A stretch of DNA of 64,000 nucleotides, taken from contig CP025325.1 in assembly GCA_004014935.1 (NCBI GenBank), forward strand, positions 868,001-932,000, written 5' to 3'. The position numbers and the translations under genes were made by a program. The notes under the pieces are model-generated. The model was not told where the DNA came from. It worked only from the letters and a program-made list of their open reading frames with translations, and made no database searches. This document shows positions 9,171 through 19,052 of the stretch, one piece after another (position 1 is the stretch's first letter; each line of letters begins with the position of its first letter). The stretch comes from Saccharomycopsis malanga (lineage: Eukaryota; Ascomycota; Saccharomycetes; Ascoideales; Saccharomycopsidaceae).

Positions 9171-9960
9171 TATTGCCTCATATGCGCTTCCCACTAACAA
9201 AATGTCTCCTTTTCTGCCATTTCATCCTCAGATCAACTCTACTGGTTATACATGTTTCTTATAAAGATACAGTGCTAATGTTGAAATACCGGCGACGAGT
9301 ACCGCCTAGTGCATCAACATGCATACACCTGCAGCCAATACTCCAGCCGTGGGTTTACCATTAGCCAGGGACCTGATAACAGAGCCTAGACTTGGTTAGA
9401 GTGGCTCTGAGGGCTGTAATGGCTTGGTGCTATCTACTGGAGCGATGCTAGCACGGGACCGGCTCGCTAGCAACAATTGGTATACTCACTTGTGCATCTT
9501 CCGACAACGAGTACCTAATCGTTAGTCTACACAGCCTACAAATGTCATATGGTCTAAAGCAGCCAAGATGCTGTTGTACGGTGTCTACTCTTGGGTTGGG
9601 TGTACTAGTTTACCATTTGTGACAGTACACACGCCGTTACTGATTGTCAAATAAAGTTTTTCCATACCCAATAGTACCTTGTTCGAAAAAGGGTCTATCT
9701 ATACAATTCTACTGCAAGGAGTGTTTCCATATCGAACCAGTCTTGTTTTATATATGGTAAATTCAGCAATAATCTTTCCAGCATGCCAACCATCAGGACG
9801 GAGTGGCCGATTATGTATTGTCCATAAGAAAACTTAAAAGCCGTATTCTGGCTAAAATCCTTTATTGTAGTTTACTAAAAGTGCCTTCTACTACATTATT
9901 CATGTGCTATTATCCTCAAACTTTCCAATCCCTTCATTTTCATATATATATAACCAAAAC

Positions 9961-10196
9961 CGCTGGCCAGATGGCTCAGTGGCTAGTGTTCTAGGAGAAG
10001 AAAGACAGAACAGTTCAACGGGTTGTGCTCTCGCAGAAGAAAAAAAAAACAACTTAACAGGCTCGAGGACAACTCGATTATATTTAATAGAACATAAACT
10101 AGGATTTCCCCACTAGATTTTACCATGTCCCATTAGACATAGCCCGTATACACGGAACTCGTATTTACTGGACCCGAAATATTAGATATTATAATA
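9961..10196 (+). mobile_element. SINE-like copy with internal duplication
   Basis: Head CGCTGGCCAGATGGCTCAGTGG. The segment around GTGTTCTAGGAGAAGAAAGACAG is repeated as TGTGCTCTCGCAGAAGAAAA, a partial internal duplication. Then CCCCACTAGATTTTACCATGTCCC and a worn 3' end to GATATTATAATA. Well diverged, no clear target-site duplication. Confidence 0.75.
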
Positions 10197-10302
10197 TAAA
10201 AGCAGCCGAAACCTTTGGGAAAACACTTATATAGTACCATAAATCTGGTAAAAATGAAAACTAAACAGACTAAAAATTAACCTTATCTATATTAAAACGC
10301 CT

Positions 10303-10398
10303 TGGCCAAGGTTCGAACCTCTCAAAGCATTATCTCTGACAAACACTTTTTCCAAAGAGCAGTGCATATAACCATACCCACTGAGCCATGAAATCCGC
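10303..10398 (-). pseudogene. tRNA-like relic with A and B boxes
   Basis: On the minus strand there is TGGCTCAGTGGG (A-box-like), then after about 55 nt GGTTCGAACC (a canonical B box), and a TTTT run about 13 nt further, which could stop Pol III. Acceptor and T-stem pairing is poor when I fold it by eye, so it is not an intact tRNA. It shares only the A-box area with the repeat family. It may be a worn tRNA gene or the head of another SINE. Confidence 0.4.
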
Positions 10399-10636
10399 TA
10401 GTAATTACCCGGTCTACTATTATTAGAGATTAAATTCTCCACCGTAATTCAATTTTGTCAACTTTGTTTACTACCGGCCAAAGGTTCCTTCTTTAGGCAG
10501 AGTTTTCGTGAGAAAATCATAGCCTGAGAGTTGTACATTTCGTAGAGTCACCAGAAAGGAGTGACGAAGCACGCCTCCAGCGAGCTTTATTGTTGAAAAA
10601 AATCAACTGCAGGTCAATCAAAAACAATAAGTTGAT

Positions 10637-10777
10637 ATGACTCTACAAACCTTGAACATCTTCTATTGTTTATTGTATGTACAACCATTTGCAGATACAA
10701 TTTCAGTTGAGGAAAACCAAACAGATACCATGCCAATACCTGCCATCTCAAATATAGGAAAGGCTACATTTCTTTAA
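10637..10777 (+). CDS. Possible small secreted peptide ORF
   Basis: A 46-codon ATG-to-TAA frame whose first 20 residues (MTLQTLNIFYCLLYVQPFAD) look like a signal peptide. The rest is short and polar, with one N-glycosylation sequon (NQT). No family is recognised, and a frame of this size can arise by chance. Listed only because a signal-like start in a long gene-free region is uncommon. Confidence 0.2.
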   Translation: MTLQTLNIFYCLLYVQPFADTISVEENQTDTMPIPAISNIGKATFL

Positions 10778-11105
10778 AAAGAGAAATTATGAGTCGGACT
10801 ACATCGGCCAGATGACGTTTGGTGCATGAAGTCATGCATGCAGACGCACGTATCAGTAGGATGCCCCGGGAAATGTCACCAGGGCACATACCCAGGTTCC
10901 AATGATCAACAGTTGGTAAACCGTAACTAGAAACTGTTAATTATGCTCTTTCTACCACGCCGGAGTACTATAGTATACGAGACGCCAAACAATAGAGCTA
11001 GATAGGGGCAAGCCAACAATAGCTGGATGCATTGGCGTTGGAGAAAATCACTTGTCATGATCTGAGCCTCCAGTTGATTGTGCGCAGACGCTTACGTAGC
11101 GCAGC

Positions 11106-11135
11106 ACTGCACAGTACTGCATAGTACTGTGCAGT
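11106..11135. repeat. Perfect 13-bp inverted repeat with 4-nt loop
   Basis: ACTGCACAGTACT at 11106-11118, loop GCAT, and its exact reverse complement at 11123-11135. It could form a cruciform or act as a dimer-binding site. No neighbouring T-run suggests a terminator. Confidence 0.7.
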
Positions 11136-11754
11136 ACCCGCCGAGGGGCACAACTGGACGCCTGTCAAAAGCAAAAGACGAAACTCAAAACATGCATGCA
11201 CGTACAACTTTATATCTTATTGAGTTCCAAGTAAAAGCCCCCCGCGAGTGGCCCCAAATAAAATGGGTTTGAAACGATATTCTTCAACCCTAAAATAGGC
11301 ATGGACATGGCGGTTCGGGTTCTTACAAACCGCTATTATCGGTAGCGTCGTTGTTTCCTTCTTGAAATTGCTATACAAATTAAGCTTTTGTTAATTACGT
11401 AACAGGACAATCCCTTCCGGATCTCCAGCAAGTGACATACGGACTTGGTGAAGTTAGACGTACTGGTGCATGCAGAGAGCGCGTGGCCTTTTCGATGCAT
11501 TCTGCAATGCAGAACGTCATACAGAGGAATATACAATGATCGTAAAATAAAAGGTGTGCCTAAAATTTTGTACCTGTACTTATTTTTTCCCTGGGATGGA
11601 TAAAACAAGTTGCAGCGTATCTATCAGGCTTACAGTGGGACACGTTTTGATTGGCCAAACCGGCAATGCGGGCTGTTATTATATTCAGCAATCTGAGCTA
11701 ATATGCAACCTTATGCGCTCCCCACAAAATCTTACATGTACAGTACACTAGAGC

Positions 11755-11775
11755 ATGCGCATGCGCATGCGCGTA
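11755..11775. repeat. Alternating purine-pyrimidine GCATGC tract
   Basis: Three or more overlapping GCATGC units in a row followed by CGTAC, a strictly alternating run that favours Z-DNA. A similar TGCA/GCATGC-rich stretch occurs at 18856-18955. Confidence 0.6.
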
Positions 11776-11969
11776 CATGCACTGCGGCATTACAGACTTG
11801 CATACAAACATACATATGCATGAATATGCAATCAAAAAGCAAACGAAGAGCATGATATTATTATTATTATTACTGGTAAAGGAGTGAGTGAGTGCATTTG
11901 TCGGCGAAATACACCCTGTTAGGCATTGTTATGCAAATAGACAATAGTATGATCTCCCGGGGTCACAAG

Positions 11970-14177
11970 TCAGAGCAAATTTTCACCAAAGAAGTTGTCG
12001 TTACTGGTAGTGGAGCCACCGAGACCGAGGGCGGTCGGATTGTTTGAGTTAGGAGCACTGTTCCCAAGGATGTTTGACAACCGGTCGTCCTGGTGACCTT
12101 TTCCGAGGAGCCCCCGGTTGCTGCTGTTGTTGTGGTGCAGGTTTTCTAGGGAAGCTGCATGAAGCGACTGCAAGTAAGTTTTGCAGTTGAGCAACAGGTC
12201 GGAGCCCACGATCAAGCGGATGCCTCTAGTTTTGTACTTTTCGTTTAAAAGGGCGATCAAGCGGGACTCTTCGTAGGTGGTGCCGCCAATGAAGTAGACA
12301 ATAATGTCTTGTAGTTTGTCGTTGACCAAGGTGTTAGCGTCCGTAGAGCCATCTGCACGCTGCTGCTGCTGCTGCTGTGCTTGTGCCTGTGCCTCTGCTT
12401 GCAGTTGCAGTTGCAGTTGCAGCGACTGCAGCAGTGCATAAGGATCGAGGACCGGGTAACTTTTGCTGTTCAATTTGGATGTAATCAAGTTCTGCAAAAT
12501 GTAGAGCAAGCGTGGGCGGTGCTGCATGTAGATGCTGTTATTGCTTGTGTCTTCGTAATCAAAAGCGCCTTGGGAAGTGGAGGCGCCTAGTCTTTTCAAG
12601 CTGGAGATGAGATTGTTTGTATTTTTTGTAGGGGTGAAGATGGACAAGTTTGTATTGTCGTCGCTGAAGCCGAAGGAGTCTTTGATGGGGCCGTTGTAGA
12701 GGCGTCTGCTGGCGCCTGCGTGTTTGAGAGTGTAATCGACGAGCTGGACCATGTCTGGGGCGACACGCTGGGCCTGTAGGAGCTGAATGAGCTGTTTGGT
12801 GTGGTTGTTTGGGAAGCTTTCGTATTTGAGAGCATAGATGATGACCAATTTGACCTTGTAGGCGTCTGCAATGTGGAACTTTGGGTTTCCGGATCCGGAT
12901 CCGGATTCGCTGTCCGCGCCGGTTACGGTCCGGGCACCGGACCGGGTTTCCGCGCCGGTGTCCAACAGGCCAGTAGTTATCAAGAGCTCTACGTTGCGGA
13001 GGTCCTGGCTATGGTGGGTGTAGTCGTTTTCCCTGCCTGTGCTGAGGCTCTGTTCGACCTCGCTGAGCTGCCAGACGTTGTTTTGCAGAATCTGGGTCTC
13101 GATCTCGCTGGCAATGGAAATGTGCTTGTGGACGTTGTGCGAGAGCCTCTTGAACTCGGGATAGTCCTGGAGAAACGTCTTCAAGTCGTCGATGGACCTG
13201 AGGGCGCTCGTGCTGTTTGTTTTCAGGCGGTACTGGCTCACTAGGCCGGAGATCTTGTCGGACATGTCGGCAAAGTTCAAATACATGGCCTCGTGGAAAA
13301 ACCGGTCGTTTTCTACGCTGAGAACGATCCTGGCCAGCTCCTCGGCGTCCTGGGGCCGCTGGGCGGCCTGGGAGGCGGCCTGGGGCCGCGGCAAGTCTAC
13401 AATGTTCCTATTTATGGCTAGATACTCGTGGACCATGGACTGGTACGTCCAGGGCGAAAGCAACGGCGTCAACGGATCGTTTTTGCGGTCCAACACCAAC
13501 AACAACGGCCTGGTGTCGCTCCTAGGGAACGTGCTGAACAAACTGAACGACGCAGAGCTCGGATTTGTCATCTCGTACAAGATTTCACGGCTTATTCGTA
13601 GCGCAGTGCTAGAATTGGACTCATACACGACCACAGGCTTCATTTTCATCGACAACAACAACGAAACAAGCTTGCTGCTGGCCAACGAGTGGTCGCTACG
13701 CACAGAGGGCCCCGGGAGCCCGCAAAGCTCGTACAAACTACAGTTTACGGCCAAAAAGTCCCAGAAAAGCTCCTGGACGTGTCTCACCAACTCCAAGTCG
13801 TCGCTCTCGGCAATCCGCTCGAGCTGCGACTTGCTCACAAAGTTGGAGAAGAACACACTGTACAGCTTGTACTTGGGCAGCCTGAGCTCCTCGCAAAGAC
13901 ACGCCACGGATTCCGCGCTGGGACTCACAAATACAATACAGTTGAGATGCCGCAACTTGTCGCGCTTCGCCACGTTGCCGAGCTTGTCAATGAGAAAAAT
14001 GTTGCTGTTGAGAAGCTCGGATTGGGACGATACTATCGACATCACACTGGTCGTATGGTCGTCGAGAAGAAGCACATTGATGCTGCCCCCAGAAACGCCT
14101 CCCGCGCCCCCCAGACGCTGCTGGCCGACCTGGAGAATGTGGTTTATGTAAAAATGGCCTATTTTGAGCAAATCCAT
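11970..14177 (-). CDS. VPS45: Sec1/Munc18 protein Vps45
   Basis: SM-family regulator of SNARE assembly that acts with the syntaxin Tlg2 (and Pep12) in Golgi-to-endosome and vacuolar traffic. The 735-residue protein begins MDLLKIGHFYINHIL, matching Vps45. Family landmarks include FSNFVSKSQLERIAESDDLE, VLDRKNDPLTPLL and PWTYQSMVHEYLAINRN. It is longer than S. cerevisiae Vps45 (577) because of a Gly/Ser insert, a Gln/Ala-rich stretch (about QLQLQLQAEAQAQAQQ, near residue 585) and a long Asn/Ser-rich tail. The ATG at 14175-14177 starts the conserved N-terminus; the longer upstream frame lies in leader DNA. The 5' part is strikingly GC-rich (46 of 60 bases at 13321-13380) compared with neighbouring genes. 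Confidence 0.93.
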   Translation of the reverse strand: MDLLKIGHFYINHILQVGQQRLGGAGGVSGGSINVLLLDDHTTSVMSIVSSQSELLNSNIFLIDKLGNVAKRDKLRHLNCIVFVSPSAESVACLCEELRLPKYKLYSVFFSNFVSKSQLERIAESDDLELVRHVQELFWDFLAVNCSLYELCGLPGPSVRSDHSLASSKLVSLLLSMKMKPVVVYESNSSTALRISREILYEMTNPSSASFSLFSTFPRSDTRPLLLVLDRKNDPLTPLLSPWTYQSMVHEYLAINRNIVDLPRPQAASQAAQRPQDAEELARIVLSVENDRFFHEAMYLNFADMSDKISGLVSQYRLKTNSTSALRSIDDLKTFLQDYPEFKRLSHNVHKHISIASEIETQILQNNVWQLSEVEQSLSTGRENDYTHHSQDLRNVELLITTGLLDTGAETRSGARTVTGADSESGSGSGNPKFHIADAYKVKLVIIYALKYESFPNNHTKQLIQLLQAQRVAPDMVQLVDYTLKHAGASRRLYNGPIKDSFGFSDDNTNLSIFTPTKNTNNLISSLKRLGASTSQGAFDYEDTSNNSIYMQHRPRLLYILQNLITSKLNSKSYPVLDPYALLQSLQLQLQLQAEAQAQAQQQQQQRADGSTDANTLVNDKLQDIIVYFIGGTTYEESRLIALLNEKYKTRGIRLIVGSDLLLNCKTYLQSLHAASLENLHHNNSSNRGLLGKGHQDDRLSNILGNSAPNSNNPTALGLGGSTTSNDNFFGENLL

Positions 14178-14407
14178 ATCCCTTTTTGTCAGTTTGTTTA
14201 CAATTGCTAGGCAAAGGTTGGGCCATCTTGGAATGTTTTGTGTTTTATAGTGGTGTGGGGTTAGTGGTTTTGGGGTGTTGTTGGTTGTACAATGGAGTGC
14301 TCTTAGTGGTTTCGGGGTGTGCTCATAGTAAACCGGAGTGCGTCTAGTAGCCCTCTTAGTTGTTCTGGACGTGCTACATAATAAAAGGAGTATAGATTGA
14401 TAGAACA

Positions 14408-14500
14408 AAGCTGTATCATTGGTGATAAACATCTATCTGCTTCTAGTCTTATGGTCTGATTGACTAGATGCCTTGAGCCCCCTTATTCTATTTTTACTTT
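14408..14500. repeat. Second dispersed repeat, copy 1
   Basis: TATCATTGGTGATAAAC, CTTCTAGTCTTATGGTCTGA and CCCCCTTATTCTA occur in the same order as at 21333-21480 and at 21767-21830 plus 22156-22240. The family is distinct from the SINE-like element. Nature unknown; no coding capacity. Confidence 0.6.
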
Positions 14501-14637
14501 TTTGATTTTACTACTTTTTCCCATGTCTTACTAATTTTTCTTTATCGTTATTTTGAGTCTAGAGCACTTGATTACCTTTTCTTTCAGCCCCATAATTTTC
14601 TAGATATAAGTATCCGTTAGACCAACTGTAGTTTTGG

Positions 14638-14849
14638 ACCATTGGGCCATTTGGCTCAGTGGCCAGTGCTCTCGGAGAAGAGAAAAAAGGCCTGGCAGGA
14701 CAGTTTAGCGGATAATACTATTGAACAGGAACCCGGGTGAGCCAACTATGATCAAAAAGACATGATTGGGCTTTATCCTCTTAGACATAGCGCGTATATA
14801 CCAAACTGATATGCATTGGGCTTGAAATATATGTTATTATTATTATAAA
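14638..14849 (+). mobile_element. SINE-like copy, short form
   Basis: Head ACCATTGGGCCATTTGGCTC, then AGTGCTCTCGGAGAAGAG and a short-form junction with extra bases before CCCGGGTGAGCCAACTATGATC. The 3' end is TATACCAAACTGATATGC and the tail (TTA)n. No clear target-site duplication. Confidence 0.85.
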
Positions 14850-14969
14850 AACTCATGAAAGAAATATAAAAAGACAAAGATCCTTTTTATATAGTCAGCA
14901 TTCGCTTTACCCATTCTCGGTTCGATACAAATTCATCTTGATTTTACAAAAACCAACTGGTTTTCTAAT

Positions 14970-15238
14970 TATATCTTATATTTCGAGCCCAATAAATATT
15001 AGTTTTGGTCATCAAATACAAACCTACTGCATTTATTCATAATTGGTGACTTTTCATTAATTATTTGTAAAATAATAAAGATTTTTGGAAATTCCTGGCA
15101 AATACAAACCTACAAAGAAAAACAATAACTGTATTTTTTCATAACTAGTGGATTGGTGATTTTTGAAAATTCCTCATCCTGTTAAATCTTTTTCTTCTTC
15201 TATGAGAACACTGACCACTGAGCCATACTGCCCAGTGG
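14970..15238 (-). mobile_element. Split SINE-like copy, minus strand
   Basis: The 3'-end piece (TTATATTTCGAGCCCAATAA, 14970-15012) and the head piece (GAGAACACTGACCACTGAGCC, 15180-15238) are in consistent minus orientation. About 165 bp of unrelated sequence lies between them. Either one element interrupted and eroded in the middle, or two fragments. Confidence 0.65.
15013..15178. repeat. Imperfect tandem duplication
   Basis: CAAATACAAACCTAC, then TTCATAA...TTGGTGA and GGAAATTCCTG, appear twice about 95 bp apart. They lie between the two pieces of the split SINE-like copy. Confidence 0.5.
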
Positions 15239-15390
15239 ATTTACAAAACCAATTGGAAAAAAACATTTAATTGACAATTCAAAAAGTAGTTAAAAAACAA
15301 AACACATGTAGCAATAAAATGGCATATAGAATCACATTTGAATAAACAAAACGAGTTTTGATATCGATAAGAGAGTAGCATTGTATCACT

Positions 15391-18300
15391 TTATTTCAAG
15401 ATCAAGTTGAAATCGGTAAATTTACTTTTGATATCGATAAGAGAATTTGAGTTTGAGTTTCGGACAAACTCAGTAGGGTTTGATTCAAAGTCGTTGTGAC
15501 AAGACGGGCTAATGTAACCGTCATCATTAAATGAGTCTGAGAAGCTGAAGGTGTCGGATTTGTAGTTGTAGGGAGAGTTTGAGAATTCCAGCTTGTCGAG
15601 GTCCAAAATCAAAGCTTTTTTCACATTTGATTCTTGGGATTCCTGTTTGACAGGCAAGTCGGTTTTGGAGAATTCCATATTCGGGCAAATGATATTGTCC
15701 ACGAGACTGTTTATGGAAAAGTCGGTGGTGTTTTTGCAGGGTTGTGATGATTTCAGGTCTTTGTTCCAGTCGAACAAGGAGTTCAAGTTGAAACTGTCCT
15801 TTTTCTGAGGCGTGAGGTCAGAAATGACCATAGAATCGAGACCGGTGTCTTTGGAGAGCGGCGCAACGCTGCTGGAGTTTCGTTTCATGAACAAGGACTG
15901 ATTGTGGGAGGTGTCGAGCACCGACAATGAGTTTATACGTCTTCTCGGGGCGGTGGAAGCCGTGGATATGCTGTAGCGAGCCGAGTCTCTGGAAAAGAGC
16001 GAGTTGACCGAGTTTGTAGGCGACATGTCGATGGCGGTTTCCGGATTGGCAGTTGTGGCAGCCAAGAGTTGGGTTTGGATACGTTTTAGCCACTTCTTGT
16101 ACCAGTTGAGAGCGCCATCGCCGCTATTGGTGCTGTCAAACTCGTAGTTTTTGACCAAGACAATGAGAGTCTTGCAAACGAGCTCAAGAGCGTCGGAGTC
16201 GCAGTGAGTTTGGACGGCAGCCAACAATGTGGACATCTGGAGAAAGGCGAGCCTGAGCATGTTCAAGGGGACGACTTTGAAGCCGTTTTTGAAGGAGCTG
16301 GAGCAGTAGGAGGAGGACGTGGGCTTGTGGACTCTTCTCTTTGCGGAGGACTCGAGAATGGAGTTGAGCGCTTTGAAGAGAAGAGCAGGGTTGGAAACAA
16401 GCTCAGAAAGCGAGGCATTGGCAGGCGAGGCGTGCGAAAGTACAATGGAAGCAATGAATTCGTGTTCTATGGACTTTACGGCGACTGGAGCAGAGCCAAG
16501 CTTTCTTCTTTTGGACTCGGGGGCGTGGGCGCGGGGCTGCTCAAAGGAGTTGTTTGCAGCGTCCAAATGGATGTAGTTGGAGAGAAACTCCTTGGCAATG
16601 GCCTTGTAGCTGCTGAGGTCCAGCGAGGGGCCCAAATTGGAGCCAAAGGCCAACAATTTGTAATGGATTAGCGAGCGGACATGGTTGTAGACGAGATTGA
16701 ACTGGATGGCCAAGAGTTCCGAGTCGGTTTGGACACAACTGTGCTGGGCAACCAACTGTTTGTCTAGACTGTACAATCTGTCCGGCGGAAGCAACATGAG
16801 CTCGTTTTCCCACGTAGGCCCGGATTTGTTGGTGTTTGCAATCGGCTTGCCGTCCAAATAGAACTCCGAACAGTCGTACAAGACAGCCCGGTGGATAGTT
16901 TTGAACAAGGCGACCAATTGGCACATTGGCTCCAAGTTGGAGCTGGTAGGAAGCAAACTCTGCAACTCTGGCATGTTGTTGGAGCTGTAATGATGGCGGA
17001 GAAGTTGATTGTTGGTGTAATCGCCGGTCTGAAGGACAAGAAAACTGTTTAGGATGTATGCCGACCAATATAGACGGATTTTCAAGTTTTCTGAAGGATA
17101 TGAGGGGTTTGTATTGTTTGTTGGGGGGTTGTTGGTTGGGGAATTTGCATTATTAGTCGAGGAATTTGTATTAGTCGAGGAATTTGCATTATTAGTCGAG
17201 GAATTGCCAAAAGCAGAAGAATTCGCTTGGCTAGTCGACAAATTGCCAAAAACAACCTCGTTGGTCTTGAAAATGTTTGGACAAGAGTTTGGATCGAATA
17301 TTGGACAACAAAAAGACACATTGGACGAATTGATGTTGATTGCTAGTATAGAAATAAGATAATTGTTGATAAGACTAGCGATTTTGGTCAAACAAACGGA
17401 ATTTTCAGTGGAATGGTTATAATATTGTTCAGCAAATGAATTATGATCATAATCCAAGTGGGAATGGTCATATTCCTCACCAAACAACCCCCGTTGAGAC
17501 GAAAAGTTGTCGTAACAAAGGGCCAAATGGAAAAATAAAAGCATATTTTGCAACACAGCCACCGAAGGTTGCAAAAAACACACTTTGGAGAAGATTAGCT
17601 GTTTCAAAAACACATAATCGTAGTTCAACTTGAAAAACTTGTACAAAGTCTGCTTGTTTTGGCTGCATTCCGGAGAAAGAATGGAATAATTAATGTTTCC
17701 AGCGTAAATGACTAGCAAAAGCTGGATTTTAAAGTCCAGCGACGTCTCGTTCATTCTAATCTGGTCGTCTGGTGGCCCAGTGCCATGTTTCAGCAACGAA
17801 TTGTACAGCAGAACCAAATGTTTGAGCTGCGCCTTGAATTTATTGTAATTGGTGAAAAACTCTAGCTCATTCACAATACTCAAGAGCCGTTTGTTCAAAT
17901 GGCTGAAAAAGTTGTCGATATACTTGTTGAGGATCATATGGTTCTTGTTATTGAGTATTAAAGTGTCCCCAGTCGCTAAAAGAAAGAGTTTGAACAATAT
18001 CGAGTCGAGAATGAACGATAAACTGTTTGTTTCAACATTTATTCCGTTTACACGAGGAAAATTACTATTATTACGGTCAATACGGTCAATACGGTCATCA
18101 GGACCATTCAATTTATCACCATTTCCACCGGTCTGCCCCACCAATCGGCCCATATTGTAATTCACCAAATTCTTGCCAATAACAACCTCCCCCACTACAC
18201 AGCTCACAAATTGGGCCCCCTCGACGCCCCTCGGCTGTCCCCCCACGTCCTCAAGCGAATCCAACAACACGTCAACATCCTGCCGGTCGCTAACCACCAG

Positions 18301-18582
18301 CAACTCGCTGCGGCCTCCATTCGACGCCTTGATCATGCTGATCAACTTTAGATTCTCGTTCTGGAGAAATATCAAATTCTGCTCCAAATTCTCCGTGTAT
18401 CCCTTTGGAAACGACCGTCGCGTGAGCTTGTCGCTCGTCTTGCAGTTAAACCCAATCTTACAGCAGTTCGAACAGCTAGGAAGACTCCCATCACATTTAA
18501 TCTTCTTAATTCTGCACCGGTCACACGCCTGTGATATCCTCGACGCCCCATTCTTGGGATTTTTGATAAGTTTCGGTGCCAT
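15391..18582 (-). CDS. CAT8: Zn2Cys6 activator of gluconeogenesis, Cat8
   Basis: Nuclear transcription factor that in yeasts switches on gluconeogenic and glyoxylate-cycle genes on non-fermentable carbon, under Snf1 control. The 1063-residue product has a binuclear zinc cluster at residues 20-47 (C20, C23, C30, C37, C40, C47; [11 protein letters not shown]) followed by the Cat8-specific [16 protein letters not shown] linker and a short coiled coil. The middle part matches the fungal-specific regulatory domain in layout. Asn/Ser/Thr-rich loops (near residues 455-500) are low complexity. Two ATGs are possible: 18580-18582, giving MAPKLIKN, and 18718-18720, whose extra 46 residues come from a TA microsatellite. 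I prefer the former. SFC1, a Cat8 target in S. cerevisiae, lies upstream in the window. Confidence 0.9.
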   Translation of the reverse strand: MAPKLIKNPKNGASRISQACDRCRIKKIKCDGSLPSCSNCCKIGFNCKTSDKLTRRSFPKGYTENLEQNLIFLQNENLKLISMIKASNGGRSELLVVSDRQDVDVLLDSLEDVGGQPRGVEGAQFVSCVVGEVVIGKNLVNYNMGRLVGQTGGNGDKLNGPDDRIDRIDRNNSNFPRVNGINVETNSLSFILDSILFKLFLLATGDTLILNNKNHMILNKYIDNFFSHLNKRLLSIVNELEFFTNYNKFKAQLKHLVLLYNSLLKHGTGPPDDQIRMNETSLDFKIQLLLVIYAGNINYSILSPECSQNKQTLYKFFKLNYDYVFLKQLIFSKVCFLQPSVAVLQNMLLFFHLALCYDNFSSQRGLFGEEYDHSHLDYDHNSFAEQYYNHSTENSVCLTKIASLINNYLISILAININSSNVSFCCPIFDPNSCPNIFKTNEVVFGNLSTSQANSSAFGNSSTNNANSSTNTNSSTNNANSPTNNPPTNNTNPSYPSENLKIRLYWSAYILNSFLVLQTGDYTNNQLLRHHYSSNNMPELQSLLPTSSNLEPMCQLVALFKTIHRAVLYDCSEFYLDGKPIANTNKSGPTWENELMLLPPDRLYSLDKQLVAQHSCVQTDSELLAIQFNLVYNHVRSLIHYKLLAFGSNLGPSLDLSSYKAIAKEFLSNYIHLDAANNSFEQPRAHAPESKRRKLGSAPVAVKSIEHEFIASIVLSHASPANASLSELVSNPALLFKALNSILESSAKRRVHKPTSSSYCSSSFKNGFKVVPLNMLRLAFLQMSTLLAAVQTHCDSDALELVCKTLIVLVKNYEFDSTNSGDGALNWYKKWLKRIQTQLLAATTANPETAIDMSPTNSVNSLFSRDSARYSISTASTAPRRRINSLSVLDTSHNQSLFMKRNSSSVAPLSKDTGLDSMVISDLTPQKKDSFNLNSLFDWNKDLKSSQPCKNTTDFSINSLVDNIICPNMEFSKTDLPVKQESQESNVKKALILDLDKLEFSNSPYNYKSDTFSFSDSFNDDGYISPSCHNDFESNPTEFVRNSNSNSLIDIKSKFTDFNLILK

Positions 18583-19052
18583 TTTACTCACTTTTAGTCT
18601 TCTTTTTACTTGCAGATTGTTCTTCCTACTTGTGGATCCTTTTCTTGTGCATATATACAGACTTATATATATATATATATACAGGCTTATATATATGATA
18701 TTGTCATATTCCTCAGCCATGCTTCTTCATGCTTCTTCATGCCGCTCAACGTACCCCAGAATCACATACAGTAGCCTGCATGCCACGCGGGGGGCGGGCG
18801 GGCTTTCTCTTCTCTAGTTTTTTTTTTTTTTTTTTGTTGTTTTTTTATATACTGCGCATGCTTGCATGCATATTGCATATTGCATATTGCATATCGCGCA
18901 TTTATATTGCAGATTGTGCATTTATGCATGTATGCAAGCATGCAAGCATGCACACACACTGCACACTGTCTTTTTTTTTTTTTTATTTTTTATGCAAACA
19001 ACAATACAAACTCTATTCACTCACTCCTGACACCCTCCCCCGGGGCCTGGGC
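18583..19052. other. CAT8 promoter / MRH4 terminator
   Basis: A (TA)n run at about 18663-18700, a poly-T run near 18820, a TGCA/GCATGC-rich tract at 18856-18955 with three direct TTGCATA units, and another poly-T run near 18970. No gene is seen. The minus-strand CAT8 transcript should start here. Confidence 0.5.
18856..18955. repeat. TGCAT-rich tract in CAT8 promoter
   Basis: Repeated CATATTGCATATTGCATATTGCAT-like units followed by ATGCAAGCATGCAAGCATGC. Similar TGCAT clusters occur at 11755-11775 and, more weakly, at 32300-32350. Confidence 0.6.

Larger units (their letters stand above)
9171..11969. other. 2.8 kb gene-free region upstream of the protease
   Basis: Between the protease start and the VPS45 stop. 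Contains a SINE-like copy (9961-10196), a tRNA-like minus-strand relic (10303-10398), a perfect 13-bp hairpin (11106-11135), an alternating GCATGC tract (11755-11775) and a possible 46-codon ORF (10637-10777). Stretches 9290-9640 and 10790-11280 look richer in G+C than typical spacers here. No ordinary gene is visible. Its length suggests a large regulatory region for the protease, by analogy with Candida SAP genes, or a lost gene. Confidence 0.45.
14178..15390. other. Intergenic, VPS45 leader to CAT8 terminator
   Basis: Both flanking genes are on the minus strand. It contains one copy of a second dispersed repeat (14408-14500), a plus-strand SINE-like copy (14638-14849) and a split minus-strand copy (14970-15012 and 15180-15238) enclosing an imperfect tandem duplication (15013-15178). 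No gene is seen. Confidence 0.5.

Noticed and set aside
10637-10777. Small ORF as a mating-pheromone gene
   Set aside because: Lacks a CAAX end or internal pheromone repeats. Kept only as a low-confidence ORF.
12801-14210. Long plus-strand frames opposite VPS45
   Set aside because: Antisense shadows caused by high GC and codon bias in VPS45; no sign of independent coding.
18663-18700. (TA)n run translated as an N-terminal extension of Cat8
   Set aside because: Would give a Tyr/Ile-rich repeat absent in relatives. The ATG at 18582 fits the conserved start.
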